The position numbers and the translations under genes were made by a program. From positions 1 to 64,000 of the forward strand of contig CBDDLH010000008.1 of the NCBI GenBank assembly GCA_965230565.1: 64,000 nucleotides of DNA, written 5' to 3'. The notes under the pieces are model-generated. The model had not been told where the DNA came from and ran no database searches. It was given only the letters and a program-made list of their open reading frames with translations. How positions within the stretch are numbered: the stretch's first letter is position 1; the number at the start of each line of letters is the position of its first letter. Source of the DNA: BCD1 sp965230565 (GTDB taxonomy: Bacteria > Bacteroidota > Bacteroidia > Chitinophagales > Saprospiraceae). This document shows positions 19,370-27,295 of this stretch, one piece after another.

Positions 19370-20188
19370 TTACATTTTTTTCATAGTCCGGAGGATAAAA
19401 ACATTTAGTAAGTTTAAATACGTTTGCGCTTTATCTTTTTTAGGAGGAAATGCACGTGATAGGGCCGTAAATTCATTGTGGAAAACGTTTTCTGACGCGG
19501 AGATATGTTCCAGAGCTGAAAAATTTAAAGCATCCGCATTTTTTGAAAAATAATTTTCAGTGAAAATCTTGAAATCTTTCACTCCTGGATTTACCACAAA
19601 GTGATAAATGGTATTGACAAAATCGGAGTTGATTTTAGTATTAAAAAGATCGGAAGCATATAAATATAGTAAACAGTGCAACTCAATCATAGTCCTTAAA
19701 GCAGGACTAATTGCTTTTGCTTGTTCGATAATTGCTTCGGTATCTAAAGGGTTTTTAACCTTGGCAGAAAAACCGGATGAATCGTTGAGCAAAGGAATTT
19801 CAATGGCAGCGAGCATTTCTATTTGCTCTTTTAGCAACTCATCTATTTGAACACGATACATTCTTGCTCTGGAAGCAATTCCAATGATGGAATAATTTTC
19901 ACTATTTTTTGCTTCTTCATAGCGGATGATATTTTCGAAAAAATCAAGTGATTGTTGCATCGCCAGCAACTCTGGCTTATATATTTTTTTAAAGGCACCT
20001 TTTTCCCAATTTGCCAGATCTTCTTCCCTCCAGTATTGGATATAATCATCAAAGAAAATGTGTTTTAACTTAGTACTTTGTCTCTTAAAGGTAACCCGTA
20101 AGTAAACAGGGTAAAAGTCTTTATTCCTGGGAGAAGCCTTCTTCTCCAGGTAAAGCTGAAAACCTATTTTTTTCTCTTTTTTGCTCAT
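19370..20188 (-). CDS. Integrase-associated protein with arm-domain-like N-terminus, no catalytic domain
   Basis: A 272-residue protein from the ATG at 20188 (the longer frame would use TTG inside the integrase gene). The first 60 residues (KKIGFQLYLEKKASPRNKDFYPVYLRVTF) follow the strand pattern of the arm-type DNA-binding domain of Bacteroidota tyrosine recombinases (fxLyl+k-k--gxxPIYLRit). The rest is helical and lacks the R...HxxR...Y catalytic residues. It follows the integrase by 17 bases on the same strand, so both are probably one transcript. It could be an accessory factor that occupies integrase arm sites, or a decayed paralog. Function not established. Confidence 0.75.
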   Translation of the reverse strand: MSKKEKKIGFQLYLEKKASPRNKDFYPVYLRVTFKRQSTKLKHIFFDDYIQYWREEDLANWEKGAFKKIYKPELLAMQQSLDFFENIIRYEEAKNSENYSIIGIASRARMYRVQIDELLKEQIEMLAAIEIPLLNDSSGFSAKVKNPLDTEAIIEQAKAISPALRTMIELHCLLYLYASDLFNTKINSDFVNTIYHFVVNPGVKDFKIFTENYFSKNADALNFSALEHISASENVFHNEFTALSRAFPPKKDKAQTYLNLLNVFILRTMKKM

Positions 20189-20205
20189 ACCTGACCTACC
20201 TAAGT

Positions 20206-21435
20206 TTATTTTTCCCAACGAATACGTTCCATCACTTCATCCTGAATTTTCAAGGACATATGAACGTATCGCATGGTAGTCTCAATTTTTGAATGTCCCA
20301 TATACCTTTGAAGCAGGTGGCTGGGGACTTTTACAGCCATATTGGTACCAAAAGAATGTCGCCCGACATGACAGGTTAAATGCTTTTTAACCTTTGCGTG
20401 TTTAGCAACAATTTTCAGATTGGCATTGACTTTGGCGTTACTCATTTTGTCAAAAAATGGGGTGTTATTGTCAGCGGAATATTTATCTATGCAATATTTC
20501 AACCACTTTTGAGCTCTGCTTTCTGCTTCACCTTCAAAATAAAAGAAAGCATGAATGGGCAGGGTAATTTGCTTATTGGCCCGGCGCTTATTTTTCATCA
20601 TCACCCCACTGTAGGAGTATCCTTGAGCAACTTTTGTGATATGCTTCGGACTCATCACAACCGCATCACTAAACCGAAGTCCTGTATAGGCCATCAGTAA
20701 AAAAATATCCCTGGCTTTGACAATTTCCTTGCCCAGCGCTGTAATATCCATATTTTCTATGGCTTTTAATTCATCCAGGCGCAAAAATTCTTTTTCATTG
20801 GAACGTCCTTTATCATACTTAAACTCGCCATATGGATTGACTCTCGAAGGAATAAAGCCTTTACTGATGGCCAGGTTAATATACGTTTTAACATGCCGAT
20901 GATACTTATCTATGGTCGTCAAACTTTTCCCTTTGCCCAAAAGGAATTGATGAAATGCATAGACTGCGTTGAAATTCAAATCCTTGAACGAAAGATCCCC
21001 TAATGCAGTCTTGAAATAGGATAATGTATTGAGTTGCGTCTGTCTGGTCGCTTCGGAAATATCTTCTCTGTGAAGAACTCTTTCTTTGTAGAAATCGCAA
21101 AAGGAAAGTTGGAGCCCACCGGTCGTCCTGAATTTTTTGTCAAAAGTATTCAGGCTCGGATGCTCACCGAATGCCTCATTGACTAATAACATTTGATAAC
21201 TTTCCAGATCAGACAGTACTTTTTTAATATGAGAATTATAAGCGGTAGCGGTAGGGTGGTTGATCACCATGCCTTTTTTACGGTTCCATTGTTTTGGACT
21301 GATGGAAATATCTGTAGGGTAGTACTTGTGTTTCCCGTACTGATAGGCACAGATCCAAACGGGGCCTTTACCCGATTTAGAGAGCCGCTTTTTTCGCTCT
21401 GAGCTGTGGATGGGTTTGAAAGTAATTGCTTTCAT
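20206..21435 (-). CDS. Tyrosine recombinase / integrase
   Basis: A 409-residue site-specific recombinase of the Bacteroidota type. Order: arm-type DNA-binding region (about 1-60), SAM-like core-binding domain (about 105-205), catalytic domain (about 215-405). Catalytic residues are all present: R254 in AYTGLRFSD, a Lys around 281, H356-x-x-R359 in CHVGRHS, H381 in YMGHS and the nucleophile Y390 in TMRYVHM. The gene reads away from a tRNA-Asp whose 3' end lies 210 bases upstream, the usual layout for an element that integrates at a tRNA. Short direct repeats precede its start codon (21494-21546). It is expected to be active. Confidence 0.93.
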   Translation of the reverse strand: MKAITFKPIHSSERKKRLSKSGKGPVWICAYQYGKHKYYPTDISISPKQWNRKKGMVINHPTATAYNSHIKKVLSDLESYQMLLVNEAFGEHPSLNTFDKKFRTTGGLQLSFCDFYKERVLHREDISEATRQTQLNTLSYFKTALGDLSFKDLNFNAVYAFHQFLLGKGKSLTTIDKYHRHVKTYINLAISKGFIPSRVNPYGEFKYDKGRSNEKEFLRLDELKAIENMDITALGKEIVKARDIFLLMAYTGLRFSDAVVMSPKHITKVAQGYSYSGVMMKNKRRANKQITLPIHAFFYFEGEAESRAQKWLKYCIDKYSADNNTPFFDKMSNAKVNANLKIVAKHAKVKKHLTCHVGRHSFGTNMAVKVPSHLLQRYMGHSKIETTMRYVHMSLKIQDEVMERIRWEK

Positions 21436-21493
21436 CCGTTAATAATTTTTTAGTTAAAAAATCAATTAACAGACAGTGACATAAGCATTTTTT

Positions 21494-21546
21494 CTGGTGC
21501 AATGCCTGGTGCAAAATATTTGTCCAGGTTAGTCCCCGTTTGTCCA
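21494..21546. repeat. Paired short direct repeats upstream of the integrase
   Basis: CTGGTGCAA occurs at 21494 and 21506 (12 bases apart), and TTTGTCCA at 21519 and 21539 (20 bases apart). Closely spaced repeats between an integrase gene and its tRNA are candidates for integrase arm-type sites. Confidence 0.45.
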
Positions 21547-21567
21547 CTTTAGGCGGGTCCTTAAATG

Positions 21568-21592
21568 AAAAAAGCCCTGATTACATCAGAGC
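21568..21592 (-). terminator. Terminator after tRNA-Asp
   Basis: On the minus strand the stem GCTCTGA / TCAGGGC (7 bp, one G-T pair, loop TGTAA) is followed by six T residues. It lies about 50 bases beyond the tRNA-Asp 3' end. Confidence 0.7.
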
Positions 21593-21609
21593 ATTCTTCG
21601 TTTTTTGCA

Positions 21610-21636
21610 ATTTCTTGTCCGTTTTTGTCAAGAAAT
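21610..21636. repeat. 8-bp inverted repeat next to the tRNA-Asp 3' end, possible recombinase core site
   Basis: ATTTCTTG (21610-21617) and CAAGAAAT (21629-21636) flank 11 bases. There is no T-run. It is 8 bases from the tRNA end, so it could be a core-type recombination site; this is inference from position. Confidence 0.35.
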
Positions 21637-21643
21637 ATTTTTG

Positions 21644-21717
21644 CGGTCTGGACGGGACTCGAACCCGCGACCCCCTGCGTGACAGGCAGGTATTCTAACC
21701 AGCTGAACTACCAGACC
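21644..21717 (-). tRNA. tRNA-Asp (anticodon GTC)
   Basis: A 74-base tRNA on the minus strand. The acceptor stem GGTCTGG/CCAGACC is perfect, the D arm contains AGCTGGTTA, the anticodon loop is CTGTCAC (anticodon GTC) on a CCTGC/GCAGG stem, and the T arm is GCGGG-TTCGAGT-CCCGT. The discriminator base is G, as expected for Asp. CCA is not encoded. The 3' end faces the integrase module. Confidence 0.97.
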
Positions 21718-21743
21718 AGTGTACCTTTCTTTTTAAGGCGAGG

Positions 21744-21774
21744 CAAATGTAAAACGGTTTTTCAAATATTGCAA
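21744..21774 (-). promoter_or_regulatory. Promoter of tRNA-Asp
   Basis: Minus strand: TTG (21774-21772), 20-base spacer, TACATTTG (21751-21744). This is a perfect match to the Bacteroidota promoter pattern, and transcription should start about 20 bases before the tRNA. Confidence 0.75.
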
Positions 21775-21807
21775 CATTTAAATAAAAAAAAATAAAAAAA
21801 AGTTCCT

Positions 21808-21841
21808 TTTGCCCTTTTCATCCGCCATCTTCGTAATTTTG
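21808..21841 (+). promoter_or_regulatory. Promoter candidate for accA
   Basis: TTTG (21808-21811), a 22-base spacer and a perfect -7 TAATTTTG (21834-21841). It would give a leader of nearly 190 bases that contains a hexamer repeat (21942-21971). Confidence 0.55.
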
Positions 21842-21941
21842 CACCGCTCCAATTCAATTGAAGCAGTATTCTGAGGGATACCTCCATATTTAGTGGCGTA
21901 AGACCAGGTAGCAGGTTTTTCTTAAAATAATTATTAAAAAA

Positions 21942-21971
21942 CCTCAGCCTTAGCCTTAGCCTCAGCCTCAA
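21942..21971. repeat. CCTYAR hexamer tandem repeat in the accA leader
   Basis: Five consecutive 6-base units: CCTCAG, CCTTAG, CCTTAG, CCTCAG, CCTCAA. The rest of the 319-base gap between tRNA-Asp and accA holds the two opposed promoters and AT-rich sequence without a gene. Confidence 0.7.
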
Positions 21972-22036
21972 AAACCACCCTGAATCCATACATTTTACTA
22001 AGGCTCAAATTTACCCTCAGGAAAACAACAATACTT

Positions 22037-23065
22037 ATGGTATTTTTAGAGTTTGAGAAACCACTAGAAGAATTATACGAACAACTCGATAAGATCCGCG
22101 AAGTCGAAAAAGGCGGCGTGGTCGATGTATCCTCCACCATCAAAGAGTTGGAAAATAAGATAAGAAACACCCGTAAGGATATCTATAGCAACCTCACCGG
22201 CTGGCAACGTGTATTACTCTCCCGCCACCCGGAAAGGCCTTATACCCTCTATTATATCGAGCATATGTGCCGCAAGTTCATCGAACTGCACGGCGATCGC
22301 AATTTCAAGGACGATAAGGCTATTATCGGGGGGATTGGCAATATAGATGGACAAACCATGGTTATTATAGGGCACCAAAAGGGTGTGAATACCAAAATGC
22401 GCCAATACCGCAACTTCGGTATGGCCAATCCGGAAGGATACCGCAAAGCCCTGCGATTGATGAAAATGGCCGAAAGATTCAACCTGCCGGTCGTTACCCT
22501 CATCGATACCATGGGAGCTTATCCGGGGATCGAAGCTGAAGAGCGCGGACAGGCAGAAGCCATCGCCCGCAACCTCTTTGAAATGGCCAAACTGAAAGTT
22601 CCTGTGGTCTGTGTCGTCATCGGTGAAGGAGCCTCGGGAGGTGCCATCGGTATCGGACTGGGCGACAGAGTTTATATGCTGGAAAATACCTGGTATTCGG
22701 TAATTTCACCGGAATCATGCTCTTCCATACTCTGGCGTAGCTGGGATTATAAGGAACAAGCCGCCGAAGCCCTCAAACTGACTGCCGAAGATATGATGTC
22801 AATGGGGCTGATCGATGGAATTATTAAGGAACCCCTTGGTGGAGCACATTCTGCACCGGAAGAAATGGCCAAAACGCTTAAAAAGCATATTAAAAAAACA
22901 GTGGCCGAGCTGAAGGAGCTCTCTGACGAAGAACGTATCGCTCAGCGAATTGATAAATACGCCAATATGGGTGAATTCGATTACTATGAAGAAGAAGTAG
23001 AAGAAGAAACGGATAAGAAGGATAAGAGCAAGAAGAAGAAAAAGGAGAAAAAGGAGAAAAAATAG
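22037..23065 (+). CDS. accA: Acetyl-CoA carboxylase carboxyltransferase subunit alpha
   Basis: A 342-residue AccA. With AccD it transfers the carboxyl group from carboxybiotin to acetyl-CoA, making malonyl-CoA for fatty acid synthesis in the cytoplasm. Family landmarks are clear: an N-terminal LEFEKPLEEL helix, a TGWQRVLLSRHPERPY-like segment, YRKALRLMKMAERF, DTMGAYPG, GEGASGGAIGIG (oxyanion-hole glycines) and SVISPESCSSILW. The core matches the usual 315-320 residues; the last 35 are an added acidic-then-lysine-rich tail, common in this group. A DUF6913 gene follows 21 bases downstream, so the two probably form an operon. Its GC is clearly higher than that of the integration region before it. 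Confidence 0.97.
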   Translation: MVFLEFEKPLEELYEQLDKIREVEKGGVVDVSSTIKELENKIRNTRKDIYSNLTGWQRVLLSRHPERPYTLYYIEHMCRKFIELHGDRNFKDDKAIIGGIGNIDGQTMVIIGHQKGVNTKMRQYRNFGMANPEGYRKALRLMKMAERFNLPVVTLIDTMGAYPGIEAEERGQAEAIARNLFEMAKLKVPVVCVVIGEGASGGAIGIGLGDRVYMLENTWYSVISPESCSSILWRSWDYKEQAAEALKLTAEDMMSMGLIDGIIKEPLGGAHSAPEEMAKTLKKHIKKTVAELKELSDEERIAQRIDKYANMGEFDYYEEEVEEETDKKDKSKKKKKEKKEKK

Positions 23066-23086
23066 ATCACATACACTACACACCAT

Positions 23087-23638
23087 ATGAGTATCATTCA
23101 AAGGTTACGCCAATACTTATATCGCAATACTTTGAATAAAAATTTGGCCGGTACCAGAAAGACTTCTGGCAAAAAAGTGTCTTTCGAAACCGCCAAAACC
23201 ATAGGATTGCTCTTCGATGCGAATGACCTCAATACCCGCAATATGGTATTGAAATACGGCAATTCCCTGAAAAAACAAGGGAAAAGAGTCACCTATCTCG
23301 GATATCTCGAAAATAAACACGAGACCGAAAATTATACCTTCGACTATTATAATCTGAAAAATATAGATTGGGCCAAACGCGCTAAAGGAGAAACGGTGGA
23401 GGAATTCATCAAACAACCTTTTGATATCCTCATCGGGGCCATGCTGCAGACCAGCGAACATGCAGAATACATAGCCACCCTAAGCAAAGCCAGCCTCAAA
23501 GCGGGACCTATACCCAAATACGTGCCCGAATCATTCAATGTAATGATAGATTATAAAAAAGGAACCGATCTGCCCGAATTTCTCAAGCAAATAGAATCTC
23601 TGCTGAAAAAAACCCAGGCTACCTCCCTCGCAACCTAA
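23087..23638 (+). CDS. DUF6913 family protein
   Basis: A 183-residue cytoplasmic protein of a Bacteroidota-restricted family. Recognisable parts are KTIGLLFDAND near residue 35, a central helix with LKKQGKRVTYLGYLENK, and FDILIGAMLQTSEHAEYIATLSKAS near residue 120, all typical of DUF6913. The N-terminus is basic. It follows accA by 21 bases and is probably co-transcribed. No enzymatic motif is seen and the function is unknown. Confidence 0.85.
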   Translation: MSIIQRLRQYLYRNTLNKNLAGTRKTSGKKVSFETAKTIGLLFDANDLNTRNMVLKYGNSLKKQGKRVTYLGYLENKHETENYTFDYYNLKNIDWAKRAKGETVEEFIKQPFDILIGAMLQTSEHAEYIATLSKASLKAGPIPKYVPESFNVMIDYKKGTDLPEFLKQIESLLKKTQATSLAT

Positions 23639-23644
23639 CCGTAG

Positions 23645-23662
23645 CACAGGTTTTAACCTGTG
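23645..23662. repeat. Perfect 8-bp palindrome after the accA operon
   Basis: CACAGGTT-TT-AACCTGTG. A related half (GACCTGTGAATT) recurs at about 23719. There is no T-run, so it is a weak candidate for a terminator and more likely part of the repeat cluster that fills this gap. Confidence 0.6.
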
Positions 23663-23734
23663 AAAATTTCAAATTACTTGGAATTCTCATCCCTTCATTT
23701 TATTCCAGATGGGGCTTTTGACCTGTGAATTATT

Positions 23735-23825
23735 TAACCACAGAGTTCACAGTGAAGGCACTGAGGGCGCAGAGGGTTTAACCGCAATAGGCGCAATGGA
23801 AGCGCAAGGCTCGCAAGGTGCTCTA
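23735..23825. repeat. Mosaic intergenic repeat (CACAGAG / CGCAA type)
   Basis: AACCACAGAGTTCACAGTGA is followed by GCACTGAGGGCGCAGAGG and the 16-mer CGCAATGGAAGCGCAA (23792-23807). The 16-mer returns in inverted form at 39629-39644, and the CCACAGAG part recurs near 43416. The gap from 23639 to 23934 contains no gene. Confidence 0.65.
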
Positions 23826-23934
23826 ATTCATTCACGCCTTCAAGCATTTCGTCAAATAGCCCCTATGACCTTAAGTCCTTTCGACCTTCCTTTGTTCCCT
23901 TGTTTCCTTATTCCCTTATTCCCTTGTTCCCTTA

Positions 23935-25734
23935 CTACTGTATATCATCCCCCCGCAACTTCCTATACCGCTTTCTTGCTTCCACTGCATAAGTACTACT
24001 GGAAAAGTCAATAAACAAAGTCTCATAAAGAGTCTTGGCCTTTTCAATGTCGTTCAGGTGAGATTCGTATAATTCTGCCAGTTCGAAAAGAGCATTATCG
24101 GCCCGAATGTCCTCTTTGTAATTGTCAAAGACATTCTGCAGGATGGACGCCGCCTTCTCCCATTCGTGTTGTTTCTTAAATACCTGGGCCTTCAGGTAAA
24201 GCACATCATCATCAAGACTATGCTCCGGGAATTGAGTCAACAGATCCGCCAGTTGGGAAAAAGCCTCCTCAAATTTATTCTGGAATACCATCAGATCCGC
24301 CTGGGCATACATTTCAAGAGCGGTAGTGGTACTGTCGAGGCCCATATTATCCATGATGAATACGGAAAGGTCCAGGGCGTCGTTGGCAATCAATTTGGAG
24401 GTTGAGGCCTTCAATACATCAAACTGGGACTGTGCCCACGCAAAATCGCCGAAATAGTACGATAATTTGGCATTCCGGAACCTCGCTTCATGACCAAGAA
24501 TACCTTCCTTGAATTCCTTATCTACCTGAGAATAGAGTAGGGTAGATTCCCAGCGATCTCCCTTCATCAGGTAGAAATCCGCCAGACTGATCTTGGCATG
24601 AGCCAGCAGTACCCGGTCGATGCCACGGTACTCGATCATTTCAGAAAGCAGGGTGATAGCTTTATCCAGATCATTCAGGTAAAAAGCTTCAAATTCTGCC
24701 AATTCAAGGATGATGGAAGCGGTAGCGGTGGTTTTACCAAATTCCCCCAGAAAGCTTTCATATTGAGTTTCCAGGTCTTTTAATTGCTCGACGGTGTAAT
24801 TGCTTCCTTCAACGAGCCTGTCCCGGCGAACGAGCAGCCCGTCACGTTTGGCATCGATGTAATAGGTGGATGCCAGTCCTTTTTGCTCAACGATATAGTC
24901 AAAAGCCTCTACAGCCGTATCGTAATCTTCATCATTGGCAGCAATTTGTGCCAGGTGATAAATGCGTCCGCCATTCTCTCCCAGGCGCCGGTCGAGGGCT
25001 TTTACCTGACGGAAAGCACTTTTATAATCTTTGCGTTGGATGAATACCCAGGTCAGCATTTCCACATAGGGAATCGACTGGTCATCATCCTGGATGCGTT
25101 CATATAGTTTAGCCTGCAATTCCAGAAAATCATCTTCGGAAAGGTAACGTTGGAAGTAGGTTTTGATCTGGTTCGATCGCTCCGGATTCATGACCAGACT
25201 GTTCAGGTAATTGTCGATCATCTTGGGAATATCTCCCTTGCGGCGATACAGCTCCCCAAGGTTCAAGGCAAATACATAATCGTCTTTGAGTATTTTGGCA
25301 CCTTTTTCATAAGTGGCAACCGCTTCATCATATTTCTGAAGTCGCATGAAAGAACTGGCCAGTTGAGTCACCGCGTATTGATCACGAGGCAGGTTGTCGA
25401 TCGCTGTTTTGTATTGCTCCGCTGCCTTGTCTGGTTGTTCCATCCGGTCGTAGATCTTCCCATAACTCACGTACAGGCTCACATTCTCCGGCTGTTTACG
25501 CAGCTGTTTTTTGATAACCGAAATGCATTCGTCATAGGCACCCTGCCCCAGCAAACTTTCGACGTATCGCTCAAAATAATAATCACTTTTCGTTTTGTCG
25601 TAAAGTTTCTCATACATCACGGCAGCTTTTTCAAACTCACCGTTCTGATAATATTGTTGGGCCAGACGGGCATCCTGCGCACTGGCAAACAGGGCTGAAA
25701 GCCCCAAAATCAACACAAAAACCAATTTCTTCAT
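23935..25734 (-). CDS. Secreted TPR-repeat protein
   Basis: A 599-residue protein starting MKKLVFVLILGLSALFASAQ, a clear signal peptide with cleavage after SAQ. A start two codons earlier (ATG at 25740) is equally possible; the upstream TTG is not. The mature part is almost wholly helical tetratricopeptide-like repeats (e.g. AAVMYEKLYDKTKSDYYFER, PDKAAEQYKTAIDNLP), a protein-binding scaffold. Positioned in the periplasm or at the outer membrane. No catalytic motif. The gene stands alone; the neighbouring TonB genes are over 300 bases away. Confidence 0.9.
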   Translation of the reverse strand: MKKLVFVLILGLSALFASAQDARLAQQYYQNGEFEKAAVMYEKLYDKTKSDYYFERYVESLLGQGAYDECISVIKKQLRKQPENVSLYVSYGKIYDRMEQPDKAAEQYKTAIDNLPRDQYAVTQLASSFMRLQKYDEAVATYEKGAKILKDDYVFALNLGELYRRKGDIPKMIDNYLNSLVMNPERSNQIKTYFQRYLSEDDFLELQAKLYERIQDDDQSIPYVEMLTWVFIQRKDYKSAFRQVKALDRRLGENGGRIYHLAQIAANDEDYDTAVEAFDYIVEQKGLASTYYIDAKRDGLLVRRDRLVEGSNYTVEQLKDLETQYESFLGEFGKTTATASIILELAEFEAFYLNDLDKAITLLSEMIEYRGIDRVLLAHAKISLADFYLMKGDRWESTLLYSQVDKEFKEGILGHEARFRNAKLSYYFGDFAWAQSQFDVLKASTSKLIANDALDLSVFIMDNMGLDSTTTALEMYAQADLMVFQNKFEEAFSQLADLLTQFPEHSLDDDVLYLKAQVFKKQHEWEKAASILQNVFDNYKEDIRADNALFELAELYESHLNDIEKAKTLYETLFIDFSSSTYAVEARKRYRKLRGDDIQ

Positions 25735-26083
25735 GATCATAGAATTATACTCAAAAGAACGCAATTACCTTATAAAAGTTGCTTCTGCGGGAGGGTAAAG
25801 ATACGATATTGATACAATTCTATGGTTCCTGCCTTCCACATTCGTGTAGGCACCGGGCTGTCCACTTCGCTCCCATCCCTGGCACTGCTCGTCCCTGCGC
25901 CGCCCTCCGCTCAAATCGCTCCGGCCAAAGAAAAACATATCCCCCTCTTCGAGGGGGAATAATTAAACCCCAAAAATTCTCCGAATTTTAAAGTTTAATT
26001 TGGGGGTGATTTTCTCAGTTTTCAGGGCTTTCCCGGGGGAGTCCCCCCCCAGACCCTATTTGCTTATTCAAGGTATAAACCAC
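25735..26083. other. Intergenic region with a GC-rich hairpin
   Basis: About 350 bases without a gene. It contains GC-rich, repeat-like sequence (25853-25925) and a hairpin CCCCCTC-TTC-GAGGGGG at 25941-25957, followed by imperfect inverted repeats (TTAAACCCCAAA ... TTTAATTTGGGGG). The hairpin may end transcripts of the TonB gene at 26084 but has no T-run. Confidence 0.5.
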
Positions 26084-27001
26084 CTACTCCAACCGGAAAT
26101 GCACCGGCAAATTAAACTGCACCCTCACAGGCCTTCCCCGCTGTTTGCCAGGAGTCCATTTCAAATCACTATTGGCCATCATATTGACTACCCTCATAGC
26201 TTCTTCACCACATTGACCGCCAATATCCCGGATCAGTTCAACATTAGATACGGAGCCGTCTTTTTCCACCACAAAGGAGACAAAACATCTTCCCTGGATG
26301 CCATTTTCCCGGGCGATTGCAGGATACTTAATTTTTGATTGAACAAATTGTAACAATTTCGTATCTGCACACTTCTTTTTATCTTCTTTTGAAGCAGACA
26401 TATCCTCACACCCTGGAAACCTGGGCATCTCTTCTACTACTTTAAAAATTGGTGGCACATCATCTTCCTTTTCCTTTGGTGGGGGCAATACAATTTTTGC
26501 CGGTTTAGAGGGTCCAACCGGCTCCGGTCTTACAAACTCTTTTAGGGAAGGATCGACAAATTCCACCGTATCTACCTGTGCAGTATTTTCTACCACAACG
26601 AATTCTGGTTTTTTGGGAGGAGGGGGTAACTCCTTCTTTTTTTCGTGTTTGGTTGGGATTATTTTCACCTCATCAATGAATTCCTCACCCCAAACAATAT
26701 TTACTTTCACAGGAGGGTCAAACTGCGTCCAGCCAAAAGCCAGTACTGAAACTCCGAGAGCGACTACCAGCCCAATATTAAAAAACGTACCACTATACCG
26801 AAAGACATTCACCGGCAGGTATTTATTCCTTTCTGATAACTTAAAGGGTTTTGATGCTTCAGCGTTTTTTGAGAAGTTCTGGTGTTGTTTTCTGTGCAGA
26901 TAAAAACGGAAAAAGGTGATGCCCATGACCATTGCCGCAATGATCCCTAATAGCAGCATGCCAAGTGTATTCCCGTTGATGGCGATATTCAACAAGTTCA
27001 T
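26084..27001 (-). CDS. TonB family protein (energy transducer), paralog 1
   Basis: A 305-residue protein with two N-terminal hydrophobic segments (about 10-32 and 72-92), a periplasmic linker rich in Pro/Lys/Glu, and a C-terminal TonB domain (about 215-305). The domain shows IKYPAIARENGIQGRCFVSF, VEKDGSV and WTPGKQRGRPVRVQF, typical of Bacteroidota TonB. TonB couples the inner-membrane proton gradient to outer-membrane transporters. Four Cys flank or lie in the domain (GCED, CADTK, GRC, GQCG) and are shared with the paralog at 27296, so disulfides are plausible. The linker here has only short proline runs. No ExbB/ExbD genes are adjacent. Confidence 0.9.
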   Translation of the reverse strand: MNLLNIAINGNTLGMLLLGIIAAMVMGITFFRFYLHRKQHQNFSKNAEASKPFKLSERNKYLPVNVFRYSGTFFNIGLVVALGVSVLAFGWTQFDPPVKVNIVWGEEFIDEVKIIPTKHEKKKELPPPPKKPEFVVVENTAQVDTVEFVDPSLKEFVRPEPVGPSKPAKIVLPPPKEKEDDVPPIFKVVEEMPRFPGCEDMSASKEDKKKCADTKLLQFVQSKIKYPAIARENGIQGRCFVSFVVEKDGSVSNVELIRDIGGQCGEEAMRVVNMMANSDLKWTPGKQRGRPVRVQFNLPVHFRLE

Positions 27002-27163
27002 AATAAAAGGATTTTAATGATCTGATATTCAGTTTCTTATAAGATGTTCCAGGCAGGAGTTTTGGTGGGAGTAAACACTGAAAATTTCAAGAAAATTTAA
27101 AAAAGTTGCCTAAAAAATGTCACATTGGCCATGTTCGTGGCTTTTATATATGGGGGCTGGGGG

Positions 27164-27198
27164 CAGTGAGGGCCTCACTCAGAGTGAGGCCCTCACTG
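27164..27198. repeat. Perfect 16-bp hairpin built of two palindromes
   Basis: CAGTGAGGGCCTCACT (27164-27179), loop CAG, then AGTGAGGCCCTCACTG (27183-27198). Each arm is itself a near-palindrome, so the site can form one long hairpin or two small ones. It lies between the two TonB genes, upstream of paralog 1. Confidence 0.85.
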
Positions 27199-27240
27199 AA
27201 AAAACAGACCTCCGAGGTCTAAAGGGGGTAATGCCCAACA

Positions 27241-27278
27241 AAAAAAGGGTTGACCTCATCAGAGATCAACCCTTTTTT
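27241..27278 (-). terminator. Rho-independent terminator after TonB paralog 2
   Basis: AAAAAAGGGTTGA and TCAACCCTTTTTT form a 13-bp stem with A/T tracts on both sides, just beyond the stop at 27296. It ends the citrate synthase-gcvH-vanZ-tonB run and could also work in the other direction. Confidence 0.9.
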
Positions 27279-27295
27279 ATGGTAGTCAACTAAGA

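Noticed and set aside
21565..21795. Plus-strand ORF of 76 codons across tRNA-Asp
   Set aside because: Its conspicuous WTGLEPATPCVTG-type peptide is the antisense translation of the tRNA, a well-known false call.
25150..25698. Plus-strand ORF of 182 codons
   Set aside because: Antisense to the TPR protein; no motif, and the sense frame is clearly coding.
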